The notes under the pieces are model-generated. The model saw nothing but the letters and a program-made list of their open reading frames with translations, made no database searches and was not told the origin of the DNA. Shown in pieces: positions 50,653 to 59,266 of a stretch of DNA of 64,000 nucleotides. Each line of letters begins with the position of its first letter. The stretch's first letter is position 1. A program made the position numbers and the translations under genes. Where the stretch lies: contig OZ257157.1 in NCBI GenBank assembly GCA_965279405.1, positions 4,340,001 to 4,404,000 on the forward strand, given 5' to 3'. This DNA comes from CBDDIP01 sp965279405 (GTDB lineage Bacteria; Actinomycetota; Acidimicrobiia; Acidimicrobiales; Ilumatobacteraceae).

Positions 50653-51606
50653 TCAGCCGACGAAGACCGGGAGGTGGTCGGCCGCGTGCTCGACGAGCGA
50701 GGACCACAGCGCATCGCTGGCAGGGGAGGGGTGGGACTTGCGACGTTTGACGGCGTACCACTGACGCATGATCGGCGTGCCGTCGACGTGGAGGGCGACG
50801 AGCCGCTCGTCGTCCAGCTCGGCAGCCACCGTGTGCGCGGAGATCAGCGCCACACCGAGGCCGGCGATCACTGCCTGCTTGATCGTCTCGTTGCTGGCCA
50901 CCTCCATGGCGATCCGCGGCTGGCGGCCGGCGCGAGCGAACAACCCGTCGTGCAGCAGGCGCGTGCCCGAGCCGTGCTCGCGCACGACCACCCGCTCGTC
51001 GCACAACCGTGCCAGCGACACCTTGCGTGCACCGGCCAGCGGATGATCCGGCGCGGCGATCACGACGTGCGGATGCGATCCGATGACCTCGGTCTCGAGA
51101 TCGAGCTCCTCGGGCGGGCGACCCATGATCGCCATGTCCACGTCGGCCGCGGCGATCGCGGCGATCGTCTCCTGCCGGTTGCCGATCGACAGCGTGACGT
51201 GGATGTCGGGGTGCTCGTGCCAGAACGCGGCGAGCAGCTGCGGGGCGAAGTACTTCGCCGTCGACACGGCGCCGAGTGCCACGTTGCCGACGCTGCCCGC
51301 GGCGATGTTGGAGAGGATCCGACGACAGCTCTCCAGCTCGGCCTCGATGTTGGCCGCAGCGACGAGCACCTCACGCCCGGCGTCGGTGGGGCGCAACCCG
51401 CGCGGCGTGCGCGTGGTGAGCGGCAGCCCGACGGCGCGCTCGAGCAGCTTCAGCTGCTGGCCGACCGCCGGCGGGGTGAGGTGGAGGTGCTTCGCCGCGG
51501 CCGAGATGCTGCCGTGCTGCAGCAGCGCCGCCAGTGAGCGCATCTGCTTCAGCGTGGCGTCGCGCAGCGGATCGATCGGGACGAGTCGAGAAGGTGAAGC
51601 TTTCAT
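50653..51606 (-). CDS. cbbR: LysR-type regulator of the cbb operon
   Basis: A 317-residue LysR-type transcription factor. The winged helix-turn-helix spans about residues 18-80 (QHGSISAAAKHLHLTPPAVGQQLKLLE). The effector domain resembles CbbR (ETIKQAVIAGLGVALISAHTVAAEL). Divergent position next to the CO2-fixation operon supports CbbR. CbbR proteins respond to metabolites such as RuBP, PEP or NADPH in other bacteria; the effector here is unknown. The ATG is fixed by a TATTCT 7 nt upstream. The C-terminus is complete before the in-frame cyclase remnant. Confidence 0.88.
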   Translation of the reverse strand: MKASPSRLVPIDPLRDATLKQMRSLAALLQHGSISAAAKHLHLTPPAVGQQLKLLERAVGLPLTTRTPRGLRPTDAGREVLVAAANIEAELESCRRILSNIAAGSVGNVALGAVSTAKYFAPQLLAAFWHEHPDIHVTLSIGNRQETIAAIAAADVDMAIMGRPPEELDLETEVIGSHPHVVIAAPDHPLAGARKVSLARLCDERVVVREHGSGTRLLHDGLFARAGRQPRIAMEVASNETIKQAVIAGLGVALISAHTVAAELDDERLVALHVDGTPIMRQWYAVKRRKSHPSPASDALWSSLVEHAADHLPVFVG

Positions 51607-51617
51607 CGATCGAAGAA
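51602..51617. promoter_or_regulatory. Candidate CbbR operator
   Basis: TTCATCGATCGAAGAA is a near-perfect palindrome (14 of 16 positions) overlapping the cbbR start codon and -10 element. It lies about 100 bases upstream of the fbp start. It has the size and symmetry of a LysR-type binding site, so autorepression and activation of the divergent operon are plausible. Confidence 0.5.
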
Positions 51618-51619
51618 TA
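51614..51619 (-). promoter_or_regulatory. -10 element of a leaderless promoter for cbbR
   Basis: TATTCT on the minus strand, 7 nt from the ATG at 51606; the closest match to TATAAT in the window. Confidence 0.65.
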
Positions 51620-51706
51620 GTTCATCTTTACTTCCGCTCGCCGTGATCCGCATGATGTGCCGACCCGACCGGGACCGATGTCGGAGCTGATGTGGAAGGA
51701 CGTGAC

Positions 51707-52738
51707 GTGCAGACCGATGCGAGCAGGGAAGCACTCGACGAGATCGTCGACCGAGCAGGCACCGACGAGGCGCTTGCGATGGTGATCCGCGCCCTCGCGT
51801 CGGCCGCTTCGCAGCTCGCGGACGCGCTCGCCGCGCCCGCCCCGAGTGCGGTCACCGCGGCCGGCACCTTCAACGCCGCCGGCGACGTCCAACAACCCCT
51901 CGACGTGCTCTCGCACGACCTGTTCGTCGCTGCACTCACCGGCACGTCCGTCCGACAGCTGTGCTCCGAGGAGGCCGATGGAGCGATCACCATCGAGCCG
52001 GCCGGCCGCTATGCGGTCGCCATCGATCCACTCGACGGTTCGTCGAACTGCGCGATCAACACGCCGGTCGGCAGCATCTTCTCGATCCTCACGTCCGACG
52101 GCTCCGACGGCTCCGACGCGGCAGCGTTCGACGGGAGCAAGATCGTCGCTGCTGGTCTCGTCACCTATGGACCGGCGACCATCATGCTGCTGTCGATCGG
52201 CGCCGGCGTCGACGTCTTCCACCTCGACCGGTCCACCGGCGCCTTCGTCCGCACCACGCGCGACATCCGCATCCCGTCGGGTGCCCGCGAGTACGCCATC
52301 AACGCTTCCAACTACCGCCACTGGGATCCGCGGGTGCGCATGTACATCGACGATCTGGTCGCCGGTGCCGACGGCCCGCGTGGCCTCGACTTCAACATGC
52401 GCTGGTTCGCCGCGGTCGCCGCCGAGGTCTATCGGATCATCGTGCGCGGCGGCATCTTCCTCTACCCGGCCGACCAGCGGCCCGGCTACCGGCAGGGCCG
52501 TCTGCGATTGGTCTACGAGGCGCATCCGATCGCATTCCTGATCGAGCAGGCCGGGGGCGTCGCCACCGACGGGGAGACGCGCATCCTCGACAAGATGGCG
52601 ACGAGCGTCCACGAACGCACCCCGCTCGTGTTCGGGTCGCAGGACAAGGTCGAGCGCTTCGCCGAGTACCGAGCCGCCGACGAGTTCGACGGCGAGCGTT
52701 CGCCGCTGTTCGCCAACCGCGGACTGTTCCGGGCCTGA
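51707..52738 (+). CDS. fbp: Fructose-1,6-bisphosphatase, class I
   Basis: A 343-residue enzyme giving fructose-6-phosphate (and sedoheptulose-7-phosphate in the Calvin cycle). Metal-site motifs are CSEEADGAI (about residue 86) and AIDPLDGSSN (about 106); the substrate loop YRIIVRGGIFLYPAD is near 245. The start is GTG 51707, 6 nt after a strong Shine-Dalgarno GGAAGGA (51694-51700); an in-frame GTG at 51692 is less likely. It heads the cbb operon (cbbF position), divergent from cbbR. An Asp/Gly/Ser repeat (SDGSDGSD) near residue 128 is an unusual insert. Confidence 0.92.
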   Translation: MQTDASREALDEIVDRAGTDEALAMVIRALASAASQLADALAAPAPSAVTAAGTFNAAGDVQQPLDVLSHDLFVAALTGTSVRQLCSEEADGAITIEPAGRYAVAIDPLDGSSNCAINTPVGSIFSILTSDGSDGSDAAAFDGSKIVAAGLVTYGPATIMLLSIGAGVDVFHLDRSTGAFVRTTRDIRIPSGAREYAINASNYRHWDPRVRMYIDDLVAGADGPRGLDFNMRWFAAVAAEVYRIIVRGGIFLYPADQRPGYRQGRLRLVYEAHPIAFLIEQAGGVATDGETRILDKMATSVHERTPLVFGSQDKVERFAEYRAADEFDGERSPLFANRGLFRA

Positions 52739-52743
52739 TCGCC

Positions 52744-53619
52744 ATGTCGCTGCTGCACCCGATCATCTCCGTCACCGGCTCCTCCGGCGCCGGCACCACC
52801 ACCGTCAAGCACACCTTCGACCAGATCTTCCGCCGCGAAGGCGTCCGCGTCGCATCGATCGAAGGCGATGCGTTCCACCGCTACGACCGCGTCGCCATGC
52901 GCGAGCAGATCGCCGCGCACGAGGACGCCGGCAACAACCACTTCAGCCACTTCGGTCCGGAGGCGAACCTGCTCGACGAGCTGCAGGCGGTGTTCGCCGA
53001 CTACGGCGAGCGCGGACGGGGTCGCACTCGCCAGTACGTGCACGACGAGGCCGAGGCCGCGGTGCTCGGCTCCTTGCCCGGCACCTTCACCGATTGGCAC
53101 GATCTCCCCGAACCCAGTGACGTGCTCTTCTACGAGGGGCTGCACGGCGCGGCCGCCGATGGTGCCATCGACATCGCCCGCCACGCCGATCTGAAGATCG
53201 GCGTCGTGCCGGTGATCAACCTGGAGTGGATCCAGAAGGTCAACCGCGATCGTTCGCGACGCGGCTACTCCACCGAGGCGGTCACCGAGACGATCCTGCG
53301 CCGCATGCCGGACTACATCCACCACATCTGCCCGCAGTTCACGCGCACCGACATCAACTTCCAACGCGTTCCCACCGTGGACACCTCCAACCCGTTCATC
53401 GCCCGCTACATCCCCACGTCGGACGAGTCGATCGTCGTCATCCGCTTCCGTGACCCGGCAGGGATCGACTTCCCGTACCTCGCCTCGATGATCAACGGCA
53501 GCTGGATGTCGCGTGCCAACTCGCTCGTCATCCCCGGCGGCAAGCTCGACCTGGCGATGCAGCTGATCCTGACACCGCTGATCCACCGCCTCCTCGAACG
53601 GCGACGGAGGGCGTCATGA
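52744..53619 (+). CDS. prk: Phosphoribulokinase, class I
   Basis: A 291-residue kinase that phosphorylates ribulose-5-phosphate to ribulose-1,5-bisphosphate, the CO2 acceptor of RuBisCO. The P-loop is TGSSGAGTTTV (about residue 11), EGDAFHRYDR holds the catalytic Asp, and LFYEGLHGA the Walker B-like segment. Length and motifs match the proteobacterial class I (octameric, often NADH-activated) type, not the plant or cyanobacterial class II. The redox cysteines of plant PRK are absent. 5 bases after fbp; overlaps tkt by 4 bases. Confidence 0.95.
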   Translation: MSLLHPIISVTGSSGAGTTTVKHTFDQIFRREGVRVASIEGDAFHRYDRVAMREQIAAHEDAGNNHFSHFGPEANLLDELQAVFADYGERGRGRTRQYVHDEAEAAVLGSLPGTFTDWHDLPEPSDVLFYEGLHGAAADGAIDIARHADLKIGVVPVINLEWIQKVNRDRSRRGYSTEAVTETILRRMPDYIHHICPQFTRTDINFQRVPTVDTSNPFIARYIPTSDESIVVIRFRDPAGIDFPYLASMINGSWMSRANSLVIPGGKLDLAMQLILTPLIHRLLERRRRAS

Positions 53620-55601
53620 CCGTCGCGCCCGATCGTCTGGCCACAGCGGTCCGCTTCCTCGCTGCCGACATGGTCGACGCGGCGCGCTCGGGTCACCCGG
53701 GCATGCCGCTCGGCATGGCCGACGTCGCGACCGCGCTCTGGACGCACGCGCTGCGGTTCGACGCCGCCGACCCGACGTGGCCGGACCGCGACCGTCTCGT
53801 GCTCTCCGCCGGCCACGGCTCAGCGCTCCTCTACGCGATGGCCTGGCTGAACGGCACCGCCGGCGTGGAGCTCGACCACCTGCGCTCGTTCCGACAGCTC
53901 GGCAGTCCCGCCGCCGGCCATCCGGAATGGGGGCACTTCCCCGGTGTCGAGACCACCACCGGCCCGCTCGGGCAGGGCATCGCCACCGCGGTCGGCATGG
54001 CCATCGCCGAGGCCCGCCTGCGCGACGAGTTCGGAAGCGACCTGTGCGATCACCGCACCTGGGTGCTCGCCGGCGACGGCTGCCTGATGGAGGGCATCAG
54101 CCACGAGGCGGTGTCGTTGGCCGGCCACCTCGGCCTCGACCGGTTGACGGTCCTGTGGGACGACAACCGCATCACCATCGACGGCGCCACCGATCTCTCG
54201 ACGTCCGACGATCAACTGCGTCGGTTCCACGCCAGCGGATGGAACGCCGTGCGCATCGATGGTCACGATCACCGTGCCATCGTCGACGCCCTCGATGCCG
54301 CACGCGTCGCCGACCGGCCCACGCTGATCGCGTGCCGCACCACCATCGGCAGGGGCGCGCCGAACCGTGCGGGAACACACGCGGTGCACGGCACACCGCT
54401 CGGCGCCGACGAGCGCGCGGCGATGGCACGCGCGCTGGACTGGACCTTCGATCCGTTCGTCGTGCCGGAGACGATCGCCGACGTCTGGCGCCGCAACGGC
54501 CAACGCGGCGGTGCAGCCCATCGCCAGTGGGTGCAGACCTCCCAGACCGACCTCGGTCAGCGGTTCGTCGAACGGCTGCGCCGGCCGGTGAGCGACGACG
54601 CCCACGCGGCAGCCGAGCAGCTGCGGGCCACCGTTGCCGCAACACCGTGCCGCGAGGCGACCCGCATCTCCAGCCGCCGCGTCATCGAGGCGATCGTGCC
54701 GTCGATGCCGGCACTCCTCGGTGGCTCCGCCGACCTGAGCACGTCCAACGGCACTCGTGTTGCCGCGCACCGGTCGTTCACCGCCACCGATCGCGGCGGC
54801 AACTACATCCAGTACGGCATCCGCGAGCACGCGATGGCCGCGGCGATGAACGGCCTCGCGCTGCACGGTGGGTTCGTCGCCTACGGCGGCACCTTCCTCG
54901 TCTTCAGCGACTACTCGCGTCCGGCCATCCGCCTCGCCGCGCTGATGGGGCTGCCCGTCGTCCACGTGCTGTCGCACGACTCGATCGGCGTCGGCGAGGA
55001 CGGCCCGACCCATCAGCCCGTCGAACACCTCTGTGCGCTGCGAGCGATCCCCAACCTGCTCGTGATCCGACCCGCAGACGCGCTGGAGACCGTCGACGCG
55101 TGGCAGCTGGTGCTGCAGGAGACGCGGCGCCCAACTGCGTTGATCCTTTCGCGCCAGGACCTCTCGTCGTTCGACCGGTTCGACGAGACCAGCGTGCGCG
55201 CCGGCGCGTACGCGTTGACCGACGAGACCGATCCCGACGTCGTGCTCCTCGCCTCCGGGTCGGAGGTGGAGATCGCGCTGACCGCGCGGAACTCGTTGCT
55301 GGCCGACGGCATCAGCGCGCGGGTCGTGTCGATGCCGTGCATGGAGCTGTTCGCCGAACAGACCACGGCGCGCCAGGCCGAGGTGCTCGGCATGGCGCCG
55401 CGCGTCGCCGTCGAGGCGTCGATCGGCCAGTCGTGGCAGCGCTGGCTGCGACCCGGCGACCACTTCATCGGCATGGACGGCTTCGGCGCATCCGGCCCGG
55501 CCGCTGATCTGTACCGGCATTTCGGCATCACCGCCGACGCGGTGCGCGACGCAGCCATCGCTGCACACGCCGAGGACACCCGAACCGAAGGAGCTCGTTG
55601 A
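53616..55601 (+). CDS. tkt: Transketolase
   Basis: A 661-residue thiamin-diphosphate enzyme moving two-carbon units among sugar phosphates in RuBP regeneration. The ThDP motif GDGCLMEGISHE starts near residue 152 and ends in WDDNRITIDG; GVGEDGPTHQPVEHL near residue 460 binds substrate. His in RSGHPGMPLGMAD near residue 25 is intact. The ATG overlaps the prk stop (ATGA), and the stop lies 1 base before the fba start, so the operon is translated almost end to end. Confidence 0.95.
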   Translation: MTVAPDRLATAVRFLAADMVDAARSGHPGMPLGMADVATALWTHALRFDAADPTWPDRDRLVLSAGHGSALLYAMAWLNGTAGVELDHLRSFRQLGSPAAGHPEWGHFPGVETTTGPLGQGIATAVGMAIAEARLRDEFGSDLCDHRTWVLAGDGCLMEGISHEAVSLAGHLGLDRLTVLWDDNRITIDGATDLSTSDDQLRRFHASGWNAVRIDGHDHRAIVDALDAARVADRPTLIACRTTIGRGAPNRAGTHAVHGTPLGADERAAMARALDWTFDPFVVPETIADVWRRNGQRGGAAHRQWVQTSQTDLGQRFVERLRRPVSDDAHAAAEQLRATVAATPCREATRISSRRVIEAIVPSMPALLGGSADLSTSNGTRVAAHRSFTATDRGGNYIQYGIREHAMAAAMNGLALHGGFVAYGGTFLVFSDYSRPAIRLAALMGLPVVHVLSHDSIGVGEDGPTHQPVEHLCALRAIPNLLVIRPADALETVDAWQLVLQETRRPTALILSRQDLSSFDRFDETSVRAGAYALTDETDPDVVLLASGSEVEIALTARNSLLADGISARVVSMPCMELFAEQTTARQAEVLGMAPRVAVEASIGQSWQRWLRPGDHFIGMDGFGASGPAADLYRHFGITADAVRDAAIAAHAEDTRTEGAR

Positions 55602-55602
55602 C

Positions 55603-56706
55603 ATGGCCCGCATCACGTTGCGCCAGCTGCTCGATCACGCCGCCGAGCACGACTACGGCCTGCCCGCGTTCAACGTCAACAACATGGAGCAGGTGCTGGC
55701 GATCATGGCGGCCGCGGCGGCCGTCGACGCGCCGGTGATCCTGCAAGCCAGCAGGGGTGCGCGCGCCTACGCCGGCGACGCCATGTTGGCCAAGGTGATC
55801 GAGGGCGCGGAGGCACTGCACCCGAACGTTCCGGTCTGCGTGCACCAGGATCACGGCAACGACGAAGCCACCTGCCTCAGCGCCATCCGCTGGGGGTTCA
55901 CCTCGGTGATGATGGACGGCAGCCTCCTCGCCGACGCCTCGACGCCGTCGACCTACGGGTACAACGTCGACGTCACCCGCCGCGTGACGTCGATGGCCCA
56001 CGCAGTCGGCGTCTCCGTCGAGGGTGAGCTCGGCTGCCTCGGCTCGTTGGAGACCGGCACCGGCGAGGCCGAGGACGGTCACGGCGCCGCCGGTGTGCTG
56101 CAGCGCGATCAGTTGCTGACCGACCCGGCGCAGGCCGCCGAGTTCGTCGCAGCCACCGGCATCGACGCCCTGGCGATCGCGATGGGAACGTCGCACGGCG
56201 CCTACAAGTTCAGCCGTCGTCCGGATGGCGACATCCTCTCGCTGGCGACCGTGCGCGACATCCACGAGCGGGTGCCCGACACGCACCTCGTCATGCACGG
56301 CTCGAGCTCGGTGCCCCAGGAGCTGCAGGACGTGTTCAACGAGTTCGGTGGAGCGATGCCGCAGACCTACGGGGTGCCGGTGGACCAGATCTGCGAAGCG
56401 ATCCGGTCGGGCGTGCGCAAGATCAACATCGACACCGACTGCCGTCTGGCGATCGCCGGCCAGCTGCGCCGGATCGCCACCGAGCACCCCGGCGAGTTCG
56501 ATCCGCGCAGCTTCCTCAAGCCGTCGACGGCAGCGATGACGGCGCTGTGCCGGCAGCGCTACGAGGAGTTCGGCGCCGCCGGGAAGACCTCGCGCCTCGG
56601 CGCGCCGGTGTCGCTCGATGCGATGGCGCGCCGCTACCGATCCGACGAGCTGCGCCCACAGATCCGCACAGCGATCGACCAGACCGACGACCAGGAGACA
56701 CGATGA
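55603..56706 (+). CDS. fba: Fructose-bisphosphate aldolase, class II
   Basis: A 367-residue zinc aldolase making fructose-1,6- and sedoheptulose-1,7-bisphosphate in the Calvin cycle. Zinc ligands lie in VHQDHGND, in GTSHGAYKF and in VMHGSSSVP; the catalytic-region EGELGCLGSLETG and the phosphate-binding INIDTDCRLA are intact. It corresponds to cbbA and is of the longer Calvin-cycle type seen in proteobacteria. Its stop overlaps the cbbL ATG (ATGA at 56703-56706). Confidence 0.95.
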   Translation: MARITLRQLLDHAAEHDYGLPAFNVNNMEQVLAIMAAAAAVDAPVILQASRGARAYAGDAMLAKVIEGAEALHPNVPVCVHQDHGNDEATCLSAIRWGFTSVMMDGSLLADASTPSTYGYNVDVTRRVTSMAHAVGVSVEGELGCLGSLETGTGEAEDGHGAAGVLQRDQLLTDPAQAAEFVAATGIDALAIAMGTSHGAYKFSRRPDGDILSLATVRDIHERVPDTHLVMHGSSSVPQELQDVFNEFGGAMPQTYGVPVDQICEAIRSGVRKINIDTDCRLAIAGQLRRIATEHPGEFDPRSFLKPSTAAMTALCRQRYEEFGAAGKTSRLGAPVSLDAMARRYRSDELRPQIRTAIDQTDDQETR

Positions 56707-58175
56707 CCGACACCACCGCACATCACACGAGCGCCGGCACGAGCGGCGAAGACCGCTACCGCGCCGGGGTCATGCCGTACGCCCAGATGGGGTACTGGCA
56801 GCCGGACTACGAGCCGACCGACACCGACGTGCTCGCCGTGTTCCGCATCACCCCGCAGACCGGCGTCGACCCCGTGGAAGCGGCGGCAGCCGTCGCCGGC
56901 GAGTCGTCGACGGCGACGTGGACGGTGGTGTGGACCGATCGGCTGACGGCGTGCGAGAACTACCGCGCCAAGGCCTACCGCGTCGAGCCGGTGCCGAACC
57001 GCAACGACCAGTGGTTCGCCTGGATCGCCTACGACCTCGACCTGTTCGAGCCGGGGTCGATCTCCAACCTGACGGCGTCGATCATCGGCAACGTCTTCGG
57101 CTTCAAGCCGTTGAAGTCGTTGCGGCTGGAGGACATGCGGATCCCGGTCGCGTACCTGAAGACCTTTCCGGGTCCTCCCACGGGGATCGTGGTCGAGCGG
57201 GAGCGGCTGGACAAGTTCGGCCGCCCGTTGCTCGGTGCCACGGTGAAGCCCAAGCTCGGACTCTCGGGGCGCAACTACGGACGCGTCGTGTACGAGGCGT
57301 TGCGCGGCGGCCTCGACTTCACCAAGGACGACGAGAACATCAACTCGCAGCCGTTCATGCACTGGCGCGACCGCTTCCTGTACTGCATGGAAGCCGTCAA
57401 CCGCGCCGAAGCGGCGACGGGGGAGGTGAAGGGCACGTACCTCAACGTCACCGCGGCGACGATGGAGGAGATGTACGAGCGGGCCGAGTTCGCTCGTGAC
57501 CTCGGCTCCGTCGTGATCATGATCGACCTCGTCATCGGTTACACGGCGATCCAGTCGATGTCGAACTGGGCGCGCCGCAACGACATGGTGCTGCACCTCC
57601 ACCGTGCCGGTCACAGCACGTACACGCGGCTGCGCGACCACGGGGTCAGCTTCCGCGTCATCGCCAAGTGGATGCGCATGGCCGGCGTCGACCACATCCA
57701 CGCCGGCACCGTGGTCGGCAAGCTCGAGGGCGACCCGGCCACGGTCGCCGGGATCTACGACATCCTGCGCGATGAGCACACGTCGCAGAACCTGGCGCAC
57801 GGTGTCTTCTTCGATCAGCCGTGGGCAGCGCTGAACAAGGTGATGCCGGTCGCCTCCGGCGGCATCCACGCCGGGCAGATGCACCAACTGATCCACCACC
57901 TCGGTGAGGACGTCGTCCTGCAGTTCGGTGGCGGCACGATCGGTCATCCCGACGGCATCGCCGCCGGGGCGACGGCCAACCGCGTTGCGTTGGAGGCGAT
58001 GATCATGGCCCGCAACGAGGGCCGCGACTTCTACGGCGAGGGCCCCGAGATCCTGCGTGAGGCGGCCCGCTGGTGCTCACCGCTGGCTCGTGCGCTCGAC
58101 ACCTGGGGCGACGTCACCTTCGACTACACGTCCACCGATTCGCCCGACTTCGTCCCCACCCCGTCCGTTTCGTGA
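56703..58175 (+). CDS. cbbL: RuBisCO large subunit, form I red type
   Basis: A 490-residue carboxylase subunit. Catalytic lysine is in GATVKPKLG (about residue 180); the carbamylated Lys and Mg-binding Asp/Glu are in FTKDDENINS (about 208-213). HRAGHSTYTR, the loop 6 region HIHAGTVVGKLEG and ASGGIHAGQMHQL are intact. ENINSQPFMHWRDRFLY and the late HHLGEDVVLQFGGGTIGHPDG favour the red (IC/ID) clade over the green. The subunit joins with CbbS to make the L8S8 enzyme. Red-type enzymes usually need the CbbX activase, and none is encoded here. Confidence 0.97.
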   Translation: MTDTTAHHTSAGTSGEDRYRAGVMPYAQMGYWQPDYEPTDTDVLAVFRITPQTGVDPVEAAAAVAGESSTATWTVVWTDRLTACENYRAKAYRVEPVPNRNDQWFAWIAYDLDLFEPGSISNLTASIIGNVFGFKPLKSLRLEDMRIPVAYLKTFPGPPTGIVVERERLDKFGRPLLGATVKPKLGLSGRNYGRVVYEALRGGLDFTKDDENINSQPFMHWRDRFLYCMEAVNRAEAATGEVKGTYLNVTAATMEEMYERAEFARDLGSVVIMIDLVIGYTAIQSMSNWARRNDMVLHLHRAGHSTYTRLRDHGVSFRVIAKWMRMAGVDHIHAGTVVGKLEGDPATVAGIYDILRDEHTSQNLAHGVFFDQPWAALNKVMPVASGGIHAGQMHQLIHHLGEDVVLQFGGGTIGHPDGIAAGATANRVALEAMIMARNEGRDFYGEGPEILREAARWCSPLARALDTWGDVTFDYTSTDSPDFVPTPSVS

Positions 58176-58209
58176 TCCCCTCATCAACGATCGACCACAG
58201 GAGCCACTC

Positions 58210-58617
58210 ATGCGCTTGACCCAGGGAGCCTTCTCGTTCCTGCCCGACCTCACCGACGCACAGATCGCCGCGCAGGTGCAGTGGTGCCTCGACCACCACT
58301 GGGCGGTGAGCCTCGAGCACACCGACGACCCGCACCCGCGCAGCACCTACTGGGAGATGTGGGCGCCGCCGATGTTCGACCTGGTGAGCACGCTGCCGTT
58401 CATGGACGAGTTGGCCGCGTGCCGGGAGGCCTGGCCGAACCACTACGTGCGCGTGGCTGCGTTCGACTCGACCAAGGGGTGGGAGAGCCTGCGCACCTCG
58501 TTCCTGGTGCAGCGACCGCCGGTCGAGGTCGGCTTCCGGCTCGAACGCCACAACGGACCGGGCCGGACCGTGCAGTACTCCTTGCACACCGTCCCAGGCG
58601 CGCCACTCGATGGGTGA
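58210..58617 (+). CDS. cbbS: RuBisCO small subunit, red type
   Basis: A 135-residue small subunit. RLTQGAFSFLPDLTDAQI at the start, TYWEMWAPPMFDL in the middle, and the C-terminal extension with GPGRTVQYSLHTVPGAPLDG are red-type features (a hairpin extension absent from green-type subunits). ATG 58210 follows an AGGAG Shine-Dalgarno (58199-58203). The 34-base gap after cbbL is the longest in the operon, and the strong SD may raise small-subunit translation. The stop overlaps the rpe start by 8 bases. Confidence 0.95.
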   Translation: MRLTQGAFSFLPDLTDAQIAAQVQWCLDHHWAVSLEHTDDPHPRSTYWEMWAPPMFDLVSTLPFMDELAACREAWPNHYVRVAAFDSTKGWESLRTSFLVQRPPVEVGFRLERHNGPGRTVQYSLHTVPGAPLDG

Positions 58618-59266
58618 GGTGGTGATCGCCCCGTCGATCCTGTCGGCCGACCTCGCTCGCCTCGGCGCGGAGCTCGCCGACGTCGCGTCAGCCGATTGGG
58701 TGCACGTCGACGTGATGGACGGGCACTTCGTGCCGAACATCACGATCGGGCCGATGGTCGTCGAGGCGGTGCGGCGGAGCACCACCCTGGTGGTCGACGT
58801 GCACCTGATGATCGAGCCGGTCGATGCGTACATCGCCGCGTTCGCCGCCGCCGGGGCCGACGTGCTGACGGTGCACGTCGAGGCGTGCACGCACCTCGAC
58901 CGAACGCTCGCTGCGATCCGCGACGCGGGTGCGCTTGCCGGCGTGGCGCTCAACCCGGCGACACCGCCGGAGTCGATCCGCTACGTCCTCGACCGCGCCG
59001 ATCTGGTGCTGGCGATGACGGTCAACCCCGGCTTCGGCGGTCAGTCGTACCTCGCCGCGGTCGAGGAGAAGATCAGCGTTCTGCGAGCGATGATCGGTGA
59101 TCGCCCGATCCGAGTCGAGGTCGACGGTGGCATCACGTCCTCCACGGCGGCACGTGCGGTGCTCGCCGGAGCCGACGTGCTCGTCGCCGGCTCGGCCATC
59201 TTCGGCGCTGCGGATCGCAGCGCGGCGATCGTGGAGCTCCGCGACGCGGCGCGGGTGGCGAGATGA
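58610..59266 (+). CDS. rpe: Ribulose-phosphate 3-epimerase
   Basis: A 218-residue TIM-barrel epimerase interconverting xylulose- and ribulose-5-phosphate (cbbE role). Metal and catalytic motifs: SADLARLG, the Asp/His segment HVDVMDGHFVPNITIG, VHLMIEP, NPGFGGQ and VEVDGGI, all intact. Overlaps the cbbS stop by 8 bases and the next gene by 4 bases. Confidence 0.95.
   Translation: MGEVVIAPSILSADLARLGAELADVASADWVHVDVMDGHFVPNITIGPMVVEAVRRSTTLVVDVHLMIEPVDAYIAAFAAAGADVLTVHVEACTHLDRTLAAIRDAGALAGVALNPATPPESIRYVLDRADLVLAMTVNPGFGGQSYLAAVEEKISVLRAMIGDRPIRVEVDGGITSSTAARAVLAGADVLVAGSAIFGAADRSAAIVELRDAARVAR

Noticed and set aside
50470..51606. A CbbR-cyclase fusion made by readthrough of the cbbR stop
   Set aside because: CbbR is already full length, the cyclase piece lacks most catalytic parts, and no readthrough signal is visible. 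A remnant is simpler.
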